This document shows positions 32,281 through 32,359 of a stretch of 32,359 nucleotides of DNA, piece by piece. The DNA lies in NCBI GenBank assembly GCA_018714825.1, contig DVMU01000160.1, positions 1 to 32,359 on the forward strand. The letters run 5' to 3'. Within the stretch, counting starts at the first letter, position 1. Every line of letters starts with the position of its first letter. The DNA is from Candidatus Pullichristensenella excrementigallinarum (GTDB lineage: Bacteria > Bacillota > Clostridia > Christensenellales > Aristaeellaceae). The position numbers were made by a program, and so were the translations under genes. The notes under the pieces are model-generated. The model worked only from the letters and a program-made list of their open reading frames with translations, was not told the origin of the DNA and searched no databases.

Positions 32281-32359
32281 ATGAGAGCAGAAAGATTACT
32301 GGAGTACATGGAAGAAGTGGAGAGCGAACGGGAGTACGACGGGTATTATTACAGCTTGG
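32281..32359 (+). CDS. Start of an unidentified gene, cut by the window edge
   Basis: An open frame begins at ATG 32281 (MRAERLLEYMEEVESERE..) and runs off the end after 26 codons. An in-frame ATG at 32308 is the alternative start. The first ATG has AGAGGA touching it, too close for a normal ribosome site. The LLEYMEEVESEREYDGYYYSL pattern faintly recalls the N-terminus of ISAs1/H-repeat-type transposases, but too little is visible to name it. Confidence 0.5.
   Translation, partial: MRAERLLEYMEEVESEREYDGYYYSL

Overview
The window looks like a chromosomal stretch of a moderately GC-rich Bacillota (Clostridia-type) bacterium. The reasons are strong AAGGAGG-type Shine-Dalgarno sites, frequent TTG/GTG starts, A/T-rich sigmaA-like promoters, and SpoIIE/RsbW/STAS-type regulators. 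A Bacillus ykf-like muropeptide pathway and an Ltp-repeat protein fit the same picture. I could not assign a genus. No rRNA, tRNA, CRISPR array, prophage or complete insertion sequence was seen.

Region 1 (about 1-5850, + strand) is a short operon: an XRE-like helical protein, then one 959-residue protein joining a Ser/Thr kinase, a NACHT-type NTPase and a membrane segment with an outside C-terminal domain, then a secreted protein of unknown family. It ends at a hairpin that can terminate transcription from both sides, because the next gene (cstA-like) is convergent.

Region 2 (5869-21119, - strand) is a run of twelve closely spaced genes behind a good promoter upstream of a PreA-like flavoprotein. 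Its core is a partner-switching kit: a free RsbW-like HATPase, a free STAS protein, a STAS-kinase fusion, a membrane SpoIIE phosphatase fused to an HATPase, and a stand-alone HD alarmone-hydrolase-like protein. Two transporters in the same run carry HATPase-like tails: a MATE exporter and a one-chain ABC transporter (substrate-binding, permease and ATPase parts). The two soluble or phosphatase HATPases keep their ATP-binding residues, while the two transporter tails have lost them. This suggests transporters that are docked to, or read out by, an anti-sigma-like signalling network. A lipid-aminoacylation-like enzyme (DUF2156), a formyltransferase, a 52-residue NHLM-type membrane anchor and CstA complete the run.

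Region 3 (21342-22168, - strand) is a secreted four-repeat Ltp-family protein with a consensus promoter, a long structured leader and its own terminator. Two of its repeat units are nearly identical at DNA level.

Region 4 (22286-32211, - strand) is a complete muropeptide (cell-wall peptide) salvage operon: L-Ala-D/L-Glu epimerase, oligopeptide-binding protein, two permeases, two ATPases, LD-carboxypeptidase, a beta-lactamase-fold hydrolase and an NlpC/P60 endopeptidase. It is read from a promoter at 32183-32211 and ends at a terminator at 22286-22323. The last 79 bases hold the start of an unidentified + strand gene.
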